From: Streptomyces sp. 11x1
GTDB taxonomy: Bacteria > Actinomycetota > Actinomycetes > Streptomycetales > Streptomycetaceae
DNA: 64,000 nucleotides
Assembly (NCBI RefSeq): GCF_032598905.1
Contig: NZ_CP122458.1
Location: 8,643,001-8,707,000 of the forward strand
Direction: 5' to 3'
Each line of letters opens with the position of its first letter. Within the stretch, counting starts at the first letter, position 1. The notes under the pieces were generated by a model that saw only the letters and a program-made list of their open reading frames with translations, was not told the DNA's origin and ran no database searches. Positions 9,063 to 17,072 of this stretch are shown here, one piece after another. Position numbers and translations under genes: made by a program.

Positions 9063-9117
9063 CTCACCCGCACCCGCCCACGAAACCCGCACCCCCGAGC
9101 TACAAGGCGCCCCGGCC

Positions 9118-10332
9118 TCACACGTACCGCTTCAGCTCCCGCCGAGCCAGCGACCGCTGATGCACCTCGTCCGGCCCGTCCGCGATCATCAGCGTCCGTG
9201 CCCCCGCGTACAGCTCGGCCAGCGGGAAGTCCTGGCTGACACCTCCCGCACCGTGCAGCTGGATCGCCCGGTCGATGATGTCCACCACCGTCCGAGGCGT
9301 GGCGATCTTGATCGCCTGGATCTCCGTGTGGGCCCCCTTGTTGCCCACCGTGTCCATCATCCAGGCCGTCTTCAGCACCAGCAGCCGCAGCTGCTCGACG
9401 GCGACCCGCGCGTCGGCGATCCAGTTGTGCACGACGCCCTGCTGGGCCAGCGCCTTGCCGAAGGCCTCCCGGGCCACCGCCCGCCGGCACATCAGCTCGA
9501 TCGCCCGCTCGGCCATCCCGATGAGCCGCATGCAGTGGTGGATGCGCCCTGGACCCAGCCGAGCCTGCGCGATGGCGAACCCGCCGCCCTCCTCGCCGAT
9601 CAGGTTCGACGCCGGCACCCGTGCACCCTCGAAGATCACCTCGGCGTGGCCGCCGTGGTAGTGGTCCTCGTACCCGAAGACCCGCATCGCCCGCTTCACG
9701 GTGACACCCGGGGTGTCGCGCGGGACCAGGATCATGGACTGCTGTCGCCGGACGTCGGCCCCGTCCGGGTCCGTCTTGCCCATCACGATGAAGATCTGGC
9801 AGTCGGGGTTCATGGCCCCGGAGATGTACCACTTGCGTCCGGTGACGACGTAGTCGTCGCCGTCGCGCTCGATCAGCGTGGTGATGTTGGTGGCGTCCGA
9901 GGAGGCCACCTCGGGCTCGGTCATGGCGAACGCCGACCGGATCTCACCGGCGAGCAGCGGCTCCAGCCACTGCTTGCGCTGGGCCTCGTCACCGAACTGG
10001 CTGAGCACCTCCATGTTGCCGGTGTCGGGCGCGGCGCAGTTCAGCGCGGTCGGCGCCAGCTGCGGGGACCGCCCGGTGATCTCGGCGAGCGGCGCGTACT
10101 GGAGGTTGGTGAGCCCCGCGCCGTACTCGGAGTCGGGCAGGAAGAGGTTCCACAGGCCCTGCCTGCGGGCCTCGGCCTTGAGCTCCTCCACCACGGCCGG
10201 TGTGTCCCACGGCGAGGCCAGCTCGGCCCGCTGCTCCTCGGCCACGGCTTCCGCCGGGTACACGTACTCGTCCATGAAGGCGAGGAGCTTGGCGCGCAGC
10301 TCCTCCGTACGCGCGTCGAATGCGAAGTCCAT
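9118..10332 (-). CDS. acyl-CoA dehydrogenase
   Basis: The 404-residue flavoprotein belongs to the acyl-CoA dehydrogenase superfamily (ACAD10/11-like). Visible features are the N-terminal helical domain, the FAD-binding signature AFAMTEPEVASSDATN, WYISGAMNPDCQ, the helical C-terminal domain with EAFGKALAQQG, and HGAGGVSQDFPLAELYAGAR near the end. The ATG at 10332 has AGGAGGG upstream and lies 5 bp after the stop of the phosphotransferase gene, so the two are co-transcribed. In ACAD11 and in bacterial LvaA/LvaC this kinase-dehydrogenase pair phosphorylates a 4-hydroxyacyl-CoA and eliminates phosphate to move the oxygen. The same role is likely here but not proven. Confidence 0.9.
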   Translation of the reverse strand: MDFAFDARTEELRAKLLAFMDEYVYPAEAVAEEQRAELASPWDTPAVVEELKAEARRQGLWNLFLPDSEYGAGLTNLQYAPLAEITGRSPQLAPTALNCAAPDTGNMEVLSQFGDEAQRKQWLEPLLAGEIRSAFAMTEPEVASSDATNITTLIERDGDDYVVTGRKWYISGAMNPDCQIFIVMGKTDPDGADVRRQQSMILVPRDTPGVTVKRAMRVFGYEDHYHGGHAEVIFEGARVPASNLIGEEGGGFAIAQARLGPGRIHHCMRLIGMAERAIELMCRRAVAREAFGKALAQQGVVHNWIADARVAVEQLRLLVLKTAWMMDTVGNKGAHTEIQAIKIATPRTVVDIIDRAIQLHGAGGVSQDFPLAELYAGARTLMIADGPDEVHQRSLARRELKRYV

Positions 10333-10337
10333 GGGGA

Positions 10338-11387
10338 TCAGCCCTCCTGGGAGCCGGAACCGGAGCCGGTACGAAGAGTCGTCAGGCCGTGTTCGATGAA
10401 GACGGGGACCAGGTCGCCGATGCGGTCGAAGCCGCGGCCGACCGTCTGGCCGAGGGTGTACCGGTAGTGGATGCCCTCCAGGATCACGGCGAGCTTGAAC
10501 CACGCGAACGCCGTGTACCAGGACACCGAGGAGACATCGCGGCCCGAGCGCGCCGCGTACCGTTCGACGATCTCGCTCGGATCCGGGTGACCTGCGGCCG
10601 CCGCGGTCGTCGAGACGGGGGAGTCGGGCGTGGCCAGCGGCACGCTGTACATCACCAGCAGGCCCAGGTCGGTGAGGGGATCGCCGAGCGTGGACATCTC
10701 CCAGTCGAGGATGGCCTTGATCGCGTCGTCGTCGCCGAGCAGCACGTTGTCGAGGCGGTAGTCGCCGTGGATGACCGTCGCGGCGGGGGAGCGGGGGAGT
10801 CGGCGGCCCAGTGTCGCGTGGAGTTCGTCGATGCCGGCCAGCTCGCGGTTGCGGGACGCGTCCAGCTGCTTGCCCCAGCGCCGCAGCTGCCGGTCCAGGA
10901 AGCCTTCCGGGCGCCCGAAGTCGGCGAGGCCCACCTCGGCCGGGTCCACCGCGTGCAGTTCGACCAGGGTGTCGACCAGGCCCAGCACGGCGGCCCGGGT
11001 GCGCTCCGGCCCGAGCGGGGCCAGCTGCTCGGCGGTGCGGTACGGGGTGCCCTCGACGAAGTCCATGACGTAGAAGGGCGCGCCGAGCACCTCCTCGTCC
11101 TCGCAGAGCAGCACGGGCCGCGGCACGGGCACGTCGGTCGGGTGCAGCGCGCTGATCACACGGTGCTCGCGCTTCATGTCGTGCGCGGTCGCCAGCACAT
11201 GGCCCAGCGGCGGCCGCCGGACGACCCACTTCGCGGTGCCGTCCGTGACCTCGTACGTCAGGTTCGACCGCCCGCCCTCGATGAGCCGGCCGGTGAGCGG
11301 GCCGCTCACGAGTCCGGGCCGCTCGGCGTCGAGCAGGGCGCGGAGGCGGTCGGGGTCGAGACCTGGCGGGTGGTCTGGGTGCATCAT
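10338..11387 (-). CDS. APH-type phosphotransferase (ACAD10/11 N-terminal kinase-like)
   Basis: The product is a 349-residue kinase of the aminoglycoside phosphotransferase/choline kinase fold. It has a glycine-rich N lobe (GRLIEGGRSNLTYEV), the catalytic loop VIHGDYRLDNVLL and the metal-binding ILDWEMSTLGDPLTDLG. Adjacency to an acyl-CoA dehydrogenase points to phosphorylation of hydroxyacyl-CoA rather than antibiotic resistance. There are two in-frame ATG codons (11387 and 11384); AGGAG is better spaced for the second. A near-perfect TetR-type palindrome lies about 45 bp upstream. It is the first gene of the operon. Confidence 0.88.
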   Translation of the reverse strand: MMHPDHPPGLDPDRLRALLDAERPGLVSGPLTGRLIEGGRSNLTYEVTDGTAKWVVRRPPLGHVLATAHDMKREHRVISALHPTDVPVPRPVLLCEDEEVLGAPFYVMDFVEGTPYRTAEQLAPLGPERTRAAVLGLVDTLVELHAVDPAEVGLADFGRPEGFLDRQLRRWGKQLDASRNRELAGIDELHATLGRRLPRSPAATVIHGDYRLDNVLLGDDDAIKAILDWEMSTLGDPLTDLGLLVMYSVPLATPDSPVSTTAAAAGHPDPSEIVERYAARSGRDVSSVSWYTAFAWFKLAVILEGIHYRYTLGQTVGRGFDRIGDLVPVFIEHGLTTLRTGSGSGSQEG

Positions 11388-11430
11388 CGCTCCTACACGC
11401 GAACGCGTTCTACCGGGACCCGTCTCATGA

Positions 11431-11446
11431 TGCCGACCGGTCGGTA
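11431..11446. promoter_or_regulatory. candidate TetR operator upstream of kinase/acyl-CoA dehydrogenase operon
   Basis: TGCCGACCGGTCGGTA is a 16-bp palindrome with one mismatched pair. It shares its half site with the motif before the SDR gene at 7263-7279. Location about 45 bp upstream of the kinase start fits repression by the TetR protein of this locus. Confidence 0.6.
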
Positions 11447-11534
11447 TGTCGTCCAGTGGGCGGCACGAAAGTGATCGGCGTCTCCACGGGATCCGGCCGG
11501 AAAGGGCCGGATCCCGGAGCGAGCCGCGCGGCCC

Positions 11535-12446
11535 TCACGCGTGGCAGGTCATCATCTCCCCGCCGTTGAGGGTCGCCATGTCCATGAACCCGGCGAACGG
11601 GTCGACGCCCTCGCCCTCCGGCTCCCCGTCCAGCTCGGCGTACGCCCGCCGCAGGTTCGCCACCAGCCGCTCGCTCTCGGGCAGCGCGGCGTACTCCCCG
11701 AGATCCGTGCTCCGCGCGGCCTCCAGCGGGGTGAGTCCGGCCGCGTGCGACGTCTCGGCGACCTCGGCCACGAACCGCGTGTACCGCTCGGCCCGGTCGA
11801 ACGCCGACGGGTCGGTCACCGGCCCGTGCCCGGGGACGACGGTCTCGGCGCCCAGCTCGCGCAGCAGCGCCAGCGCCCGCAGCGAACCGCTCAGCGATCC
11901 CATGAGGAAGAACGGCGTCCCGCCCTCGAAGACCAGGTCCCCCGCGAAGAGCACCCGGCGGTGCGGCAGCCACACCACCGAGTCGCCGACGGTGTGCGAG
12001 ACGCCCGGATGGATGACCTGCGCCTCGATGTCCCCGACGTGCAGCGTCACCCGGTCGTCGTACGTCAGGTCCGCGCCCTGGACGCTCACGTCCCCGAAGT
12101 CGGTCCGCGGCCAGAGCAGATGCAGGTGCTGTCCGCTCGCGAGGGCCTCGCGGCGGCAGGCCGAGTGCGAGACGAGGGTGGCGGCCGGCGTGAAGAAGCC
12201 GTTGCCGTAGGTGTGGTCCCCGTGGTGGTGGGTGTTGACCAGGAGACGGGGCCTCGGGACCCCGGTGGCGTCGAGCGCGGCGCCCAGCGCGCGGGTCCGG
12301 CGCTCCGTCGCCGCGGTGTCCACGAGCAGGGTCGAGGTGCCGTCACTGACGAAACCCGAGTTGTTCAGACACCATCCGCCGTCCGGCTGCACATACGCGT
12401 ACACGTCGCTCGCGAGTTCGACGGTGTACGGCTCTTCCGCGGTCAC
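11535..12446 (-). CDS. MBL-fold metallo-hydrolase
   Basis: This encodes a metallo-beta-lactamase-fold hydrolase of about 303 residues. The metal motif HxHxDH is seen as NTHHHGDHTYGN, with further ligands in HPGVSHTVGDS, LFAGDLVFEGG and VVPGHGPV. I chose GTG 12446 because AAGGGGG stands 5 bases before it; an in-frame ATG at 12461 has a poorer site. No signal peptide is seen. The gene lies upstream of the phosphotransferase operon on the same strand but is separated from it by 148 bp containing the operator. Substrate unknown; glyoxalase II-like thioesterases and quinoprotein-relay hydrolases share this fold. Confidence 0.85.
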   Translation of the reverse strand: MTAEEPYTVELASDVYAYVQPDGGWCLNNSGFVSDGTSTLLVDTAATERRTRALGAALDATGVPRPRLLVNTHHHGDHTYGNGFFTPAATLVSHSACRREALASGQHLHLLWPRTDFGDVSVQGADLTYDDRVTLHVGDIEAQVIHPGVSHTVGDSVVWLPHRRVLFAGDLVFEGGTPFFLMGSLSGSLRALALLRELGAETVVPGHGPVTDPSAFDRAERYTRFVAEVAETSHAAGLTPLEAARSTDLGEYAALPESERLVANLRRAYAELDGEPEGEGVDPFAGFMDMATLNGGEMMTCHA

Positions 12447-12546
12447 AGTGACCCCCTTCATCCCCCCGGACCGTCGCCAACTGGCGGTCAGAGCCTGTCA
12501 GTCGGCCACGATCCGGTGGCACCCGGGGGTCCGGGAACGCGCCGGG

Positions 12547-12843
12547 TCAGTGGTCGTCCCAGTGCCCGTCGTGGGCGGCGTGCCGGTGTCCGTCGTGCAC
12601 ATAGTCCACGTGGTCCCCGTGGGTGACCGCCTGGTGCCCGCAGTCCTCGCCGTGCTCGTGGGCGTGACTGTCGTGCGCGGTGTGCCCGCTCGGCTCGCAC
12701 TCGTCCCAGTGGCCGGAGTGCTCGCGGTGCAGATGCCCGTCGTGCGCGTAGTCGGTGTGGTCACCGTGCGTCACGGCGGTGTGCCCGCAGGTCGGACCGT
12801 GGTCGTGGTCGTGGACGGGGTGCTCCTGGTGAAGGGTGGTCAT
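12547..12843 (-). CDS. histidine-rich metal-binding small protein
   Basis: The product has 98 residues, 27 of them His, plus Cys19, Cys49 and Cys68. It consists of two copies of a unit of about 30 residues: CGH, AVTHGDH, DYxHDGHxH and HxGHWDD, beginning at residues 19 and 68. This indicates an internal duplication and strong binding of Zn, Ni or a similar metal, as a store, buffer or chaperone. There is no signal peptide. The ATG at 12843 follows GAAGGCGAG. Similar His-rich proteins are frequent in actinobacteria, but I know of no assigned function. I see no Zur-type palindrome in the short upstream gap. Confidence 0.75.
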   Translation of the reverse strand: MTTLHQEHPVHDHDHGPTCGHTAVTHGDHTDYAHDGHLHREHSGHWDECEPSGHTAHDSHAHEHGEDCGHQAVTHGDHVDYVHDGHRHAAHDGHWDDH

Positions 12844-12945
12844 GGTGCTCGCCTTCGCTGGTACGAGGGGTGATTTGTCCAGGCTAGGCACAGAAGTCTC
12901 AATTCTTCCTTTCCGAAACTCCATGCACACACCAAGAGTTCCCCT

Positions 12946-13278
12946 TCAGAACACCAGTGCCACCCCGCACACCGCGAGGGCGATCACGCACAGGGCGGCC
13001 GTCGTGGCGGCCGGAGGTGCGAGGGCGGGAGGGCGGACGGCGGCCAGGGCGGCGATACGCCGATGGGCGAGCGCCAGGAGGGCCAGCCACAGCGCCGCGC
13101 ACAGGGCCGCGGCCAGCACGCCCGCCGTCGACGGCCCACCGCGCAGCGCGGACTTCGCCGCGAGCACGGCGATCACGGCTCCCGTGAGGGTCGTACGGCG
13201 CCAGGCGAGCCGGGTCCGTTCGGGCTGGAGGCCGGGGTCGCGGTCGGGGGCGGCCGGGGGAGCGGGCGCCGGGCTCAC
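12946..13278 (-). CDS. DUF202 family membrane protein
   Basis: The protein has 110 residues and the DUF202 signature ERTRLAWRRTTLTGAV followed by three hydrophobic segments, indicating a small inner-membrane protein. It starts with GTG 13278 overlapping the stop of the preceding DUF202 gene (GTGA), so translation is coupled. The N-terminal 20 residues are Pro/Ala/Asp-rich. Function is unknown for the family; the paired organisation suggests a hetero-oligomer. Confidence 0.78.
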   Translation of the reverse strand: MSPAPAPPAAPDRDPGLQPERTRLAWRRTTLTGAVIAVLAAKSALRGGPSTAGVLAAALCAALWLALLALAHRRIAALAAVRPPALAPPAATTAALCVIALAVCGVALVF

Positions 13279-13667
13279 CCCTCCCACCCGAGCAGCACGA
13301 CGACGACCATCGCGACGGCGACCACGGCGACGACGACGCCGAGCAGCGCGGGGAAACGCGACACCGGCAGATCCTCCCCGCGCCGCATCGCCCGTTCGCA
13401 GCGCACCCAGTGGTTGACGGCCCGCAGCGCGCACAGCACCCCGGCCGCCAGGAGGGCGAGCGCGAGCCCGACCCGCCAGCCCCAGCGCAGGTCCGGCAGG
13501 AACTGGTCCACCGCGAAGCCGCCGCCGATGAGCGCGAGCGCGGTGCGCAGCCAGGCCAGGAATGTCCGCTCATTGGCCAGGGAGAACCGGTAGTCCGGGG
13601 TCCTGCCGTCCTTACGGACGTCCTCGGGGACGAACCAGAGTCGGACGTTCCGTACAAATTCGATCAC
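13275..13667 (-). CDS. YidH/DUF202 family membrane protein
   Basis: This encodes a 130-residue DUF202 membrane protein related to YidH. The signature NERTFLAWLRTALALIGGGFA is at about residues 32-52, and three hydrophobic helices follow. It is the first gene of a two-gene operon, and its TGA overlaps the GTG start of the second DUF202 gene. Family function is unknown. Confidence 0.82.
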   Translation of the reverse strand: MIEFVRNVRLWFVPEDVRKDGRTPDYRFSLANERTFLAWLRTALALIGGGFAVDQFLPDLRWGWRVGLALALLAAGVLCALRAVNHWVRCERAMRRGEDLPVSRFPALLGVVVAVVAVAMVVVVLLGWEG

Positions 13668-13697
13668 ATGCCGGACACTACCGGTCGACTTCGAGCG

Positions 13698-14210
13698 TCA
13701 GTCGCCCCGGTCCTCCATGAGCCGCTCGTACGCCGCCGCCCCGTCCGGCACCCACTCCCACTCGCCCAGCCGCCGCTCCAGCTCGGCCTCCGTGAGGAAC
13801 CCGTGCCAGGCCACCTCCTCGACCTGCGGGCTCACCGGCGACGCGCAGCGGACCTCGTACACGGCCGACCACCAGCTGCGTCCCGCGCCGTCGTCGTACA
13901 GGAACTTGAACAGCGGCTCGGGGCGCGGCAGCCCGGTGACCCCCAGCTCCTCCTCGGCCTCGCGCAGCGCCGCGTCGTCGTAGGACTCGCCCGCCCCGAC
14001 GACCCCGCCGACGAACATGTCGTACAGCGACGGGTAGACCAGCTTCGTCGCCGTCCGCCGGTGCACGAAGATCCGCCCCTCGGCGTCCCTGGCCAGCACG
14101 AACACGGCCCGATGCCGCATCCCCCGCGCATACACCTCCCCCCGCGGTGCCTGCCCGATGACCTGGTCGTCCTCGTCCACGATGTCGAGAATCTCGTCGG
14201 CTGCGCTCAT
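13698..14210 (-). CDS. Nudix hydrolase
   Basis: The product has 170 residues. The Nudix box is complete (GGVVGAGESYDDAALREAEE followed by ELGV). The N-terminal part (ILDIVDEDDQVIGQAPR, then YARGMRHRAVFVLAR) resembles the IDI/YfcD branch of Nudix enzymes, which act on nucleoside or isoprenoid diphosphates. The start ATG 14210 gives MSAADEILDIV; upstream in-frame codons run into a REP copy. It lies 30 bp downstream of the DUF202 operon start and on the same strand, with its own promoter region in the 266-bp gap to the divergent FAD dehydrogenase. Substrate unknown. Confidence 0.88.
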   Translation of the reverse strand: MSAADEILDIVDEDDQVIGQAPRGEVYARGMRHRAVFVLARDAEGRIFVHRRTATKLVYPSLYDMFVGGVVGAGESYDDAALREAEEELGVTGLPRPEPLFKFLYDDGAGRSWWSAVYEVRCASPVSPQVEEVAWHGFLTEAELERRLGEWEWVPDGAAAYERLMEDRGD

Positions 14211-14260
14211 GGCCCCATCCAAGCAGGGGGTGGGACGACCGCGGCTTTCGGCTGCCGACC

Positions 14261-14298
14261 GGTGGGGCTTCTCGTGCGGTTCCCCGCGCCCCGAAACG
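14261..14298. repeat. REP-like repeat copy
   Basis: GGTGGGGCTTCTCGTGCGG followed by TTCCCCGCGCCCCGAAA matches the family described in the findings. It lies in the divergent gap between the Nudix and FAD dehydrogenase genes. Confidence 0.65.
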
Positions 14299-14341
14299 CA
14301 CGGCCCTGGGGGCCGATGAAGGAGGAGAACCATCTCGGCAG

Positions 14342-14371
14342 TTGACTAGGTCACGTCTTCTGCCGAAGGAT
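14342..14371 (+). promoter_or_regulatory. possible promoter of the FAD dehydrogenase gene
   Basis: A -35-like TTGACT at 14342-14347 and a -10-like AAGGAT at 14366-14371 are separated by 18 bp. The -35 is flanked by a 7-bp inverted repeat (TCGGCAG/CTGCCGA, about 14334-14368), which could be an operator. Confidence 0.35.
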
Positions 14372-14476
14372 CTGATCCCCAAGCTGCTGACCGGCCGGTA
14401 ACAACGCGCGGGGCCGTGCCCGGCCCGTTTCGGCGTGCCCCCGGTTGCCTCACCCGTTCCCGAGAGGACGTCCTCC

Positions 14477-16132
14477 ATGTCGTACGACGCAGATGTGATC
14501 GTGATCGGGGCGGGCCTCGCCGGGCTCGCGGCGACCGCGGAGCTCGTCGACGCGGGCCGCAAGGTGATCCTCCTCGACCAGGAGCCGGAGCAGTCGATCG
14601 GCGGCCAGGCGCACTGGTCATTCGGCGGGCTCTTCTTCGTCGACTCGCCCGAGCAGCGCCGTCTGCGGATCAAGGACAGCCACGCCCTCGCCCTCCAGGA
14701 CTGGATGGGCACGGCCGCCTTCGACCGCGAGGAGGACCACTGGCCGCGCAAGTGGGCCGAGGCATACGTGGACTTCGCGGCCGGGGAGAAGCGGTCCTGG
14801 CTGTACCAGCAGGGCGTCCGGTTCTTCCCGGTGGTCGGCTGGGCCGAGCGCGGCGGCTACGACGCAGGCGGCCACGGCAACTCCGTCCCCCGCTTCCACA
14901 TCACCTGGGGCACCGGCCCCGGCCTCGTCGCGCCCTTCGAGCGGCGGGTGCGGGAAGGCGTACGCCGGGGACTGGTCCAGCTGAAGTTCCGGCACCGGGT
15001 CACCGGACTGTCGCGCAGCGCGGGCTCCGTCGACACCGTCACCGGCGAGATCCTGGAAGCCTCGACGACCGAACGCGGCCGGCCGAGCAGCCGCGAGGTC
15101 ACCGGCGCCTTCGAACTGAAGGCCCAGGCCGTGATCGTCACCTCCGGCGGCATCGGCGGCAACCACGACCTGGTCCGCGCCAACTGGCCCGAGCGCCTCG
15201 GCAACCCCCCGGAGAAGATGATCTCCGGTGTGCCCGCGCACGTCGACGGCCGGATGCTCGGCATCGCCGAGGAGACAGGCGCGCGCCTCATCAACCGCGA
15301 CCGGATGTGGCACTACACCGAGGGCGTCCAGAACTGGAACCCCATCTGGGACAACCACGGCATCCGTGTCCTGCCCGGGCCGTCCTCGCTCTGGCTGGAC
15401 GCCCGCGGCAAGCGCCTGCCCGTGCCGCTCTTTCCGGGGTTCGACACCCTCGGCACCCTCGAACACATCATGAAGACCGGGTACGACTACACGTGGTTCG
15501 TGCTCGACCAGAAGATCATCGGCAAGGAGTTCGCCCTCTCCGGCTCCGAGCAGAACCCCGACCTGACGGGCAAGTCCATCAAGGACGTCCTCATCCGGGC
15601 CCGCGCGGACGTCCCCGGCCCGGTGAAGGCGTTCATGGACCACGGCGTGGACTTCGTCGTCGAGAAGGACCTCGGCGCCCTGGTCCGCGGGATGAACGCG
15701 CTCACCAAGGATCCGCTGATCGACGAGGCCGAGCTGCGCCGCGAGATCGTCTCCCGGGACCGTGAGGTCGCCAACCCCTTCACCAAGGACCTCCAGGTCA
15801 TGGCGATCCGGGGGGCCCGCAACTACCTCGGCGACAAGCTCATCCGCACCGCAGCCCCGCACCGCATCCTCGACCCCAAGGCGGGCCCGCTGATCGCCGT
15901 CCGTCTGAACATCCTGACCCGCAAGACCCTCGGCGGCCTGGAGACCGACCTCTCCTCCCGGGTCCTCACCGAGGGCGGCGACCCGCTGGAGGGCGTGTAC
16001 GCGGCGGGCGAGGCGGCGGGCTTCGGCGGCGGCGGCGTCCACGGCTACCGCTCCCTGGAGGGCACGTTCCTCGGCGGCTGCCTGTTCTCGGGCCGCACGG
16101 CGGGCCGGGCGGCAGCCAAGGCGACGGGCTGA
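14477..16132 (+). CDS. FAD-binding dehydrogenase (fumarate reductase/KstD-like flavoprotein)
   Basis: The 551-residue flavoprotein begins with a dinucleotide-binding motif (ADVIVIGAGLAGLAATAEL) followed by the FAD-ribose Glu in LLDQEPE. IGGQAHWSFGGLFFVDS and, at the C terminus, YAAGEAAGFGGGGVHGYRSL are typical of the fumarate reductase/succinate dehydrogenase flavoprotein superfamily, FAD-binding dehydrogenase branch. ATG 14477 is preceded by AGAGGA. There is no signal peptide, so it is cytoplasmic. The gene is followed by molybdopterin and cytochrome b genes but the 148-bp gap suggests a separate unit. A ketosteroid or similar enone reductase/dehydrogenase is possible. Confidence 0.88.
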   Translation: MSYDADVIVIGAGLAGLAATAELVDAGRKVILLDQEPEQSIGGQAHWSFGGLFFVDSPEQRRLRIKDSHALALQDWMGTAAFDREEDHWPRKWAEAYVDFAAGEKRSWLYQQGVRFFPVVGWAERGGYDAGGHGNSVPRFHITWGTGPGLVAPFERRVREGVRRGLVQLKFRHRVTGLSRSAGSVDTVTGEILEASTTERGRPSSREVTGAFELKAQAVIVTSGGIGGNHDLVRANWPERLGNPPEKMISGVPAHVDGRMLGIAEETGARLINRDRMWHYTEGVQNWNPIWDNHGIRVLPGPSSLWLDARGKRLPVPLFPGFDTLGTLEHIMKTGYDYTWFVLDQKIIGKEFALSGSEQNPDLTGKSIKDVLIRARADVPGPVKAFMDHGVDFVVEKDLGALVRGMNALTKDPLIDEAELRREIVSRDREVANPFTKDLQVMAIRGARNYLGDKLIRTAAPHRILDPKAGPLIAVRLNILTRKTLGGLETDLSSRVLTEGGDPLEGVYAAGEAAGFGGGGVHGYRSLEGTFLGGCLFSGRTAGRAAAKATG

Positions 16133-16192
16133 GCGGCGGCGAGGGCGACGGGCCGTACGGCGGCGAGGGCAACGGGCCGTACGGCGGCGAGG
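16121..16192 (+). repeat. 24-bp tandem repeat, three copies
   Basis: Three contiguous 24-bp units of the form GCGACGGGCCGTACGGCGGC plus GAGG occupy 16121-16144, 16145-16168 and 16169-16192. The first has diverged and contains the stop codon of the FAD dehydrogenase. The repeat therefore straddles the gene end, which suggests local slippage expansion. Confidence 0.75.
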
Positions 16193-16280
16193 CTGAGTGC
16201 GGCGCCGCACTCATGACGGAATTCTGACGAATACCCGCCGCCGCTGGCCCAGCCGGGGTGGCGGGTGTTCGAATCGATAC

Positions 16281-17072
16281 GTGAACCCTGAACACCCCGA
16301 AGCACGGGAAGCGCCACCGGAGCCCCCGAACCCGGCGGCCCCCACCGACCGGGCGGACACCTCCGAGGGCCGGGGCGCACCCATCGGCCGCCGGGTCCTC
16401 CTCGGCACCCTCGGCCTCGGCGCCCTCGGCGTCGTCTCCGCGCCGGTCCTCCAGCGCGGCATGGAGGCGTTCCTCGGTGAGGCGGCCGAGAAGGACCCCA
16501 CCGGCCTGACCGGCCTGCTCCCCAACGGCGGCGGCTTCCGCTACTACTCCGTGACGTCGTCCGTACCCCGCAGGACCGCGAAGAACTACCGCCTCACCGT
16601 CGACGGCCTTGTCGACAAGCCCGGTTCCTACACCCTCGCCGACCTGCGGGCCCTTCCGCAGACCCGGATGGTGAAGGACGTCCAGTGCGTCACCGGCTGG
16701 CGCGTGCCGGACACCCCGTTCGAGGGCGTACGGCTCTCCGCGCTGCTGGACGCGGCCGGGGTGCGCTCCTCGGCGGGGGCGGTCCGCTTCACCTGCTTCG
16801 ACGGGGCGTACAGCGAGAGCCTCACCCTGGAGCAGGCGCGCCGCGCGGACGTCCTGGTGGCGCTGCGGATGCAGGACAAGGACCTCAGCCACAACCACGG
16901 CGGCCCGGTCCGCCTGTACGTCGCCCCCATGTACTTCTACAAGTCGGCGAAGTGGCTCTCCGGCATCGAGGTCACCGAGGAGGTCGAGCCCGGCTACTGG
17001 GAGGAGCGGGGCTACGACATCGATGCGTGGGTCGGCCGATCGAACGGGCGGGACGATGAACCGACGACTTGA
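16281..17072 (+). CDS. membrane-anchored molybdopterin-dependent oxidoreductase (sulfite oxidase-like)
   Basis: The product has 263 residues with an N-terminal Pro/Glu-rich cytoplasmic stretch, an RR-containing hydrophobic segment (GRRVLLGTLGLGALGVV, about residues 35-52) and a sulfite-oxidase-type molybdopterin domain. Cys136 in KDVQCVTGWRV is the expected molybdenum ligand. The domain is short, like YedY/MsrP, with no dimerisation domain. The start GTG 16281 is the best available but its ribosome binding site is weak. The cytochrome b gene overlaps its 3' end by 17 bases, so the pair probably forms a membrane reductase analogous to MsrPQ. The substrate (oxidised methionine, sulfoxide or other) is not determined. 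Confidence 0.85.
   Translation: MNPEHPEAREAPPEPPNPAAPTDRADTSEGRGAPIGRRVLLGTLGLGALGVVSAPVLQRGMEAFLGEAAEKDPTGLTGLLPNGGGFRYYSVTSSVPRRTAKNYRLTVDGLVDKPGSYTLADLRALPQTRMVKDVQCVTGWRVPDTPFEGVRLSALLDAAGVRSSAGAVRFTCFDGAYSESLTLEQARRADVLVALRMQDKDLSHNHGGPVRLYVAPMYFYKSAKWLSGIEVTEEVEPGYWEERGYDIDAWVGRSNGRDDEPTT

Noticed and set aside
10338..11387. Aminoglycoside resistance gene
   Set aside because: The APH fold is present, but the adjacent acyl-CoA dehydrogenase and shared operator fit the ACAD10/11-type catabolic kinase much better.
12547..12843. CRISPR-like repeats in the His-rich gene region
   Set aside because: The repeats are codon-level duplications of a protein unit, only two copies, with no spacers or cas genes.
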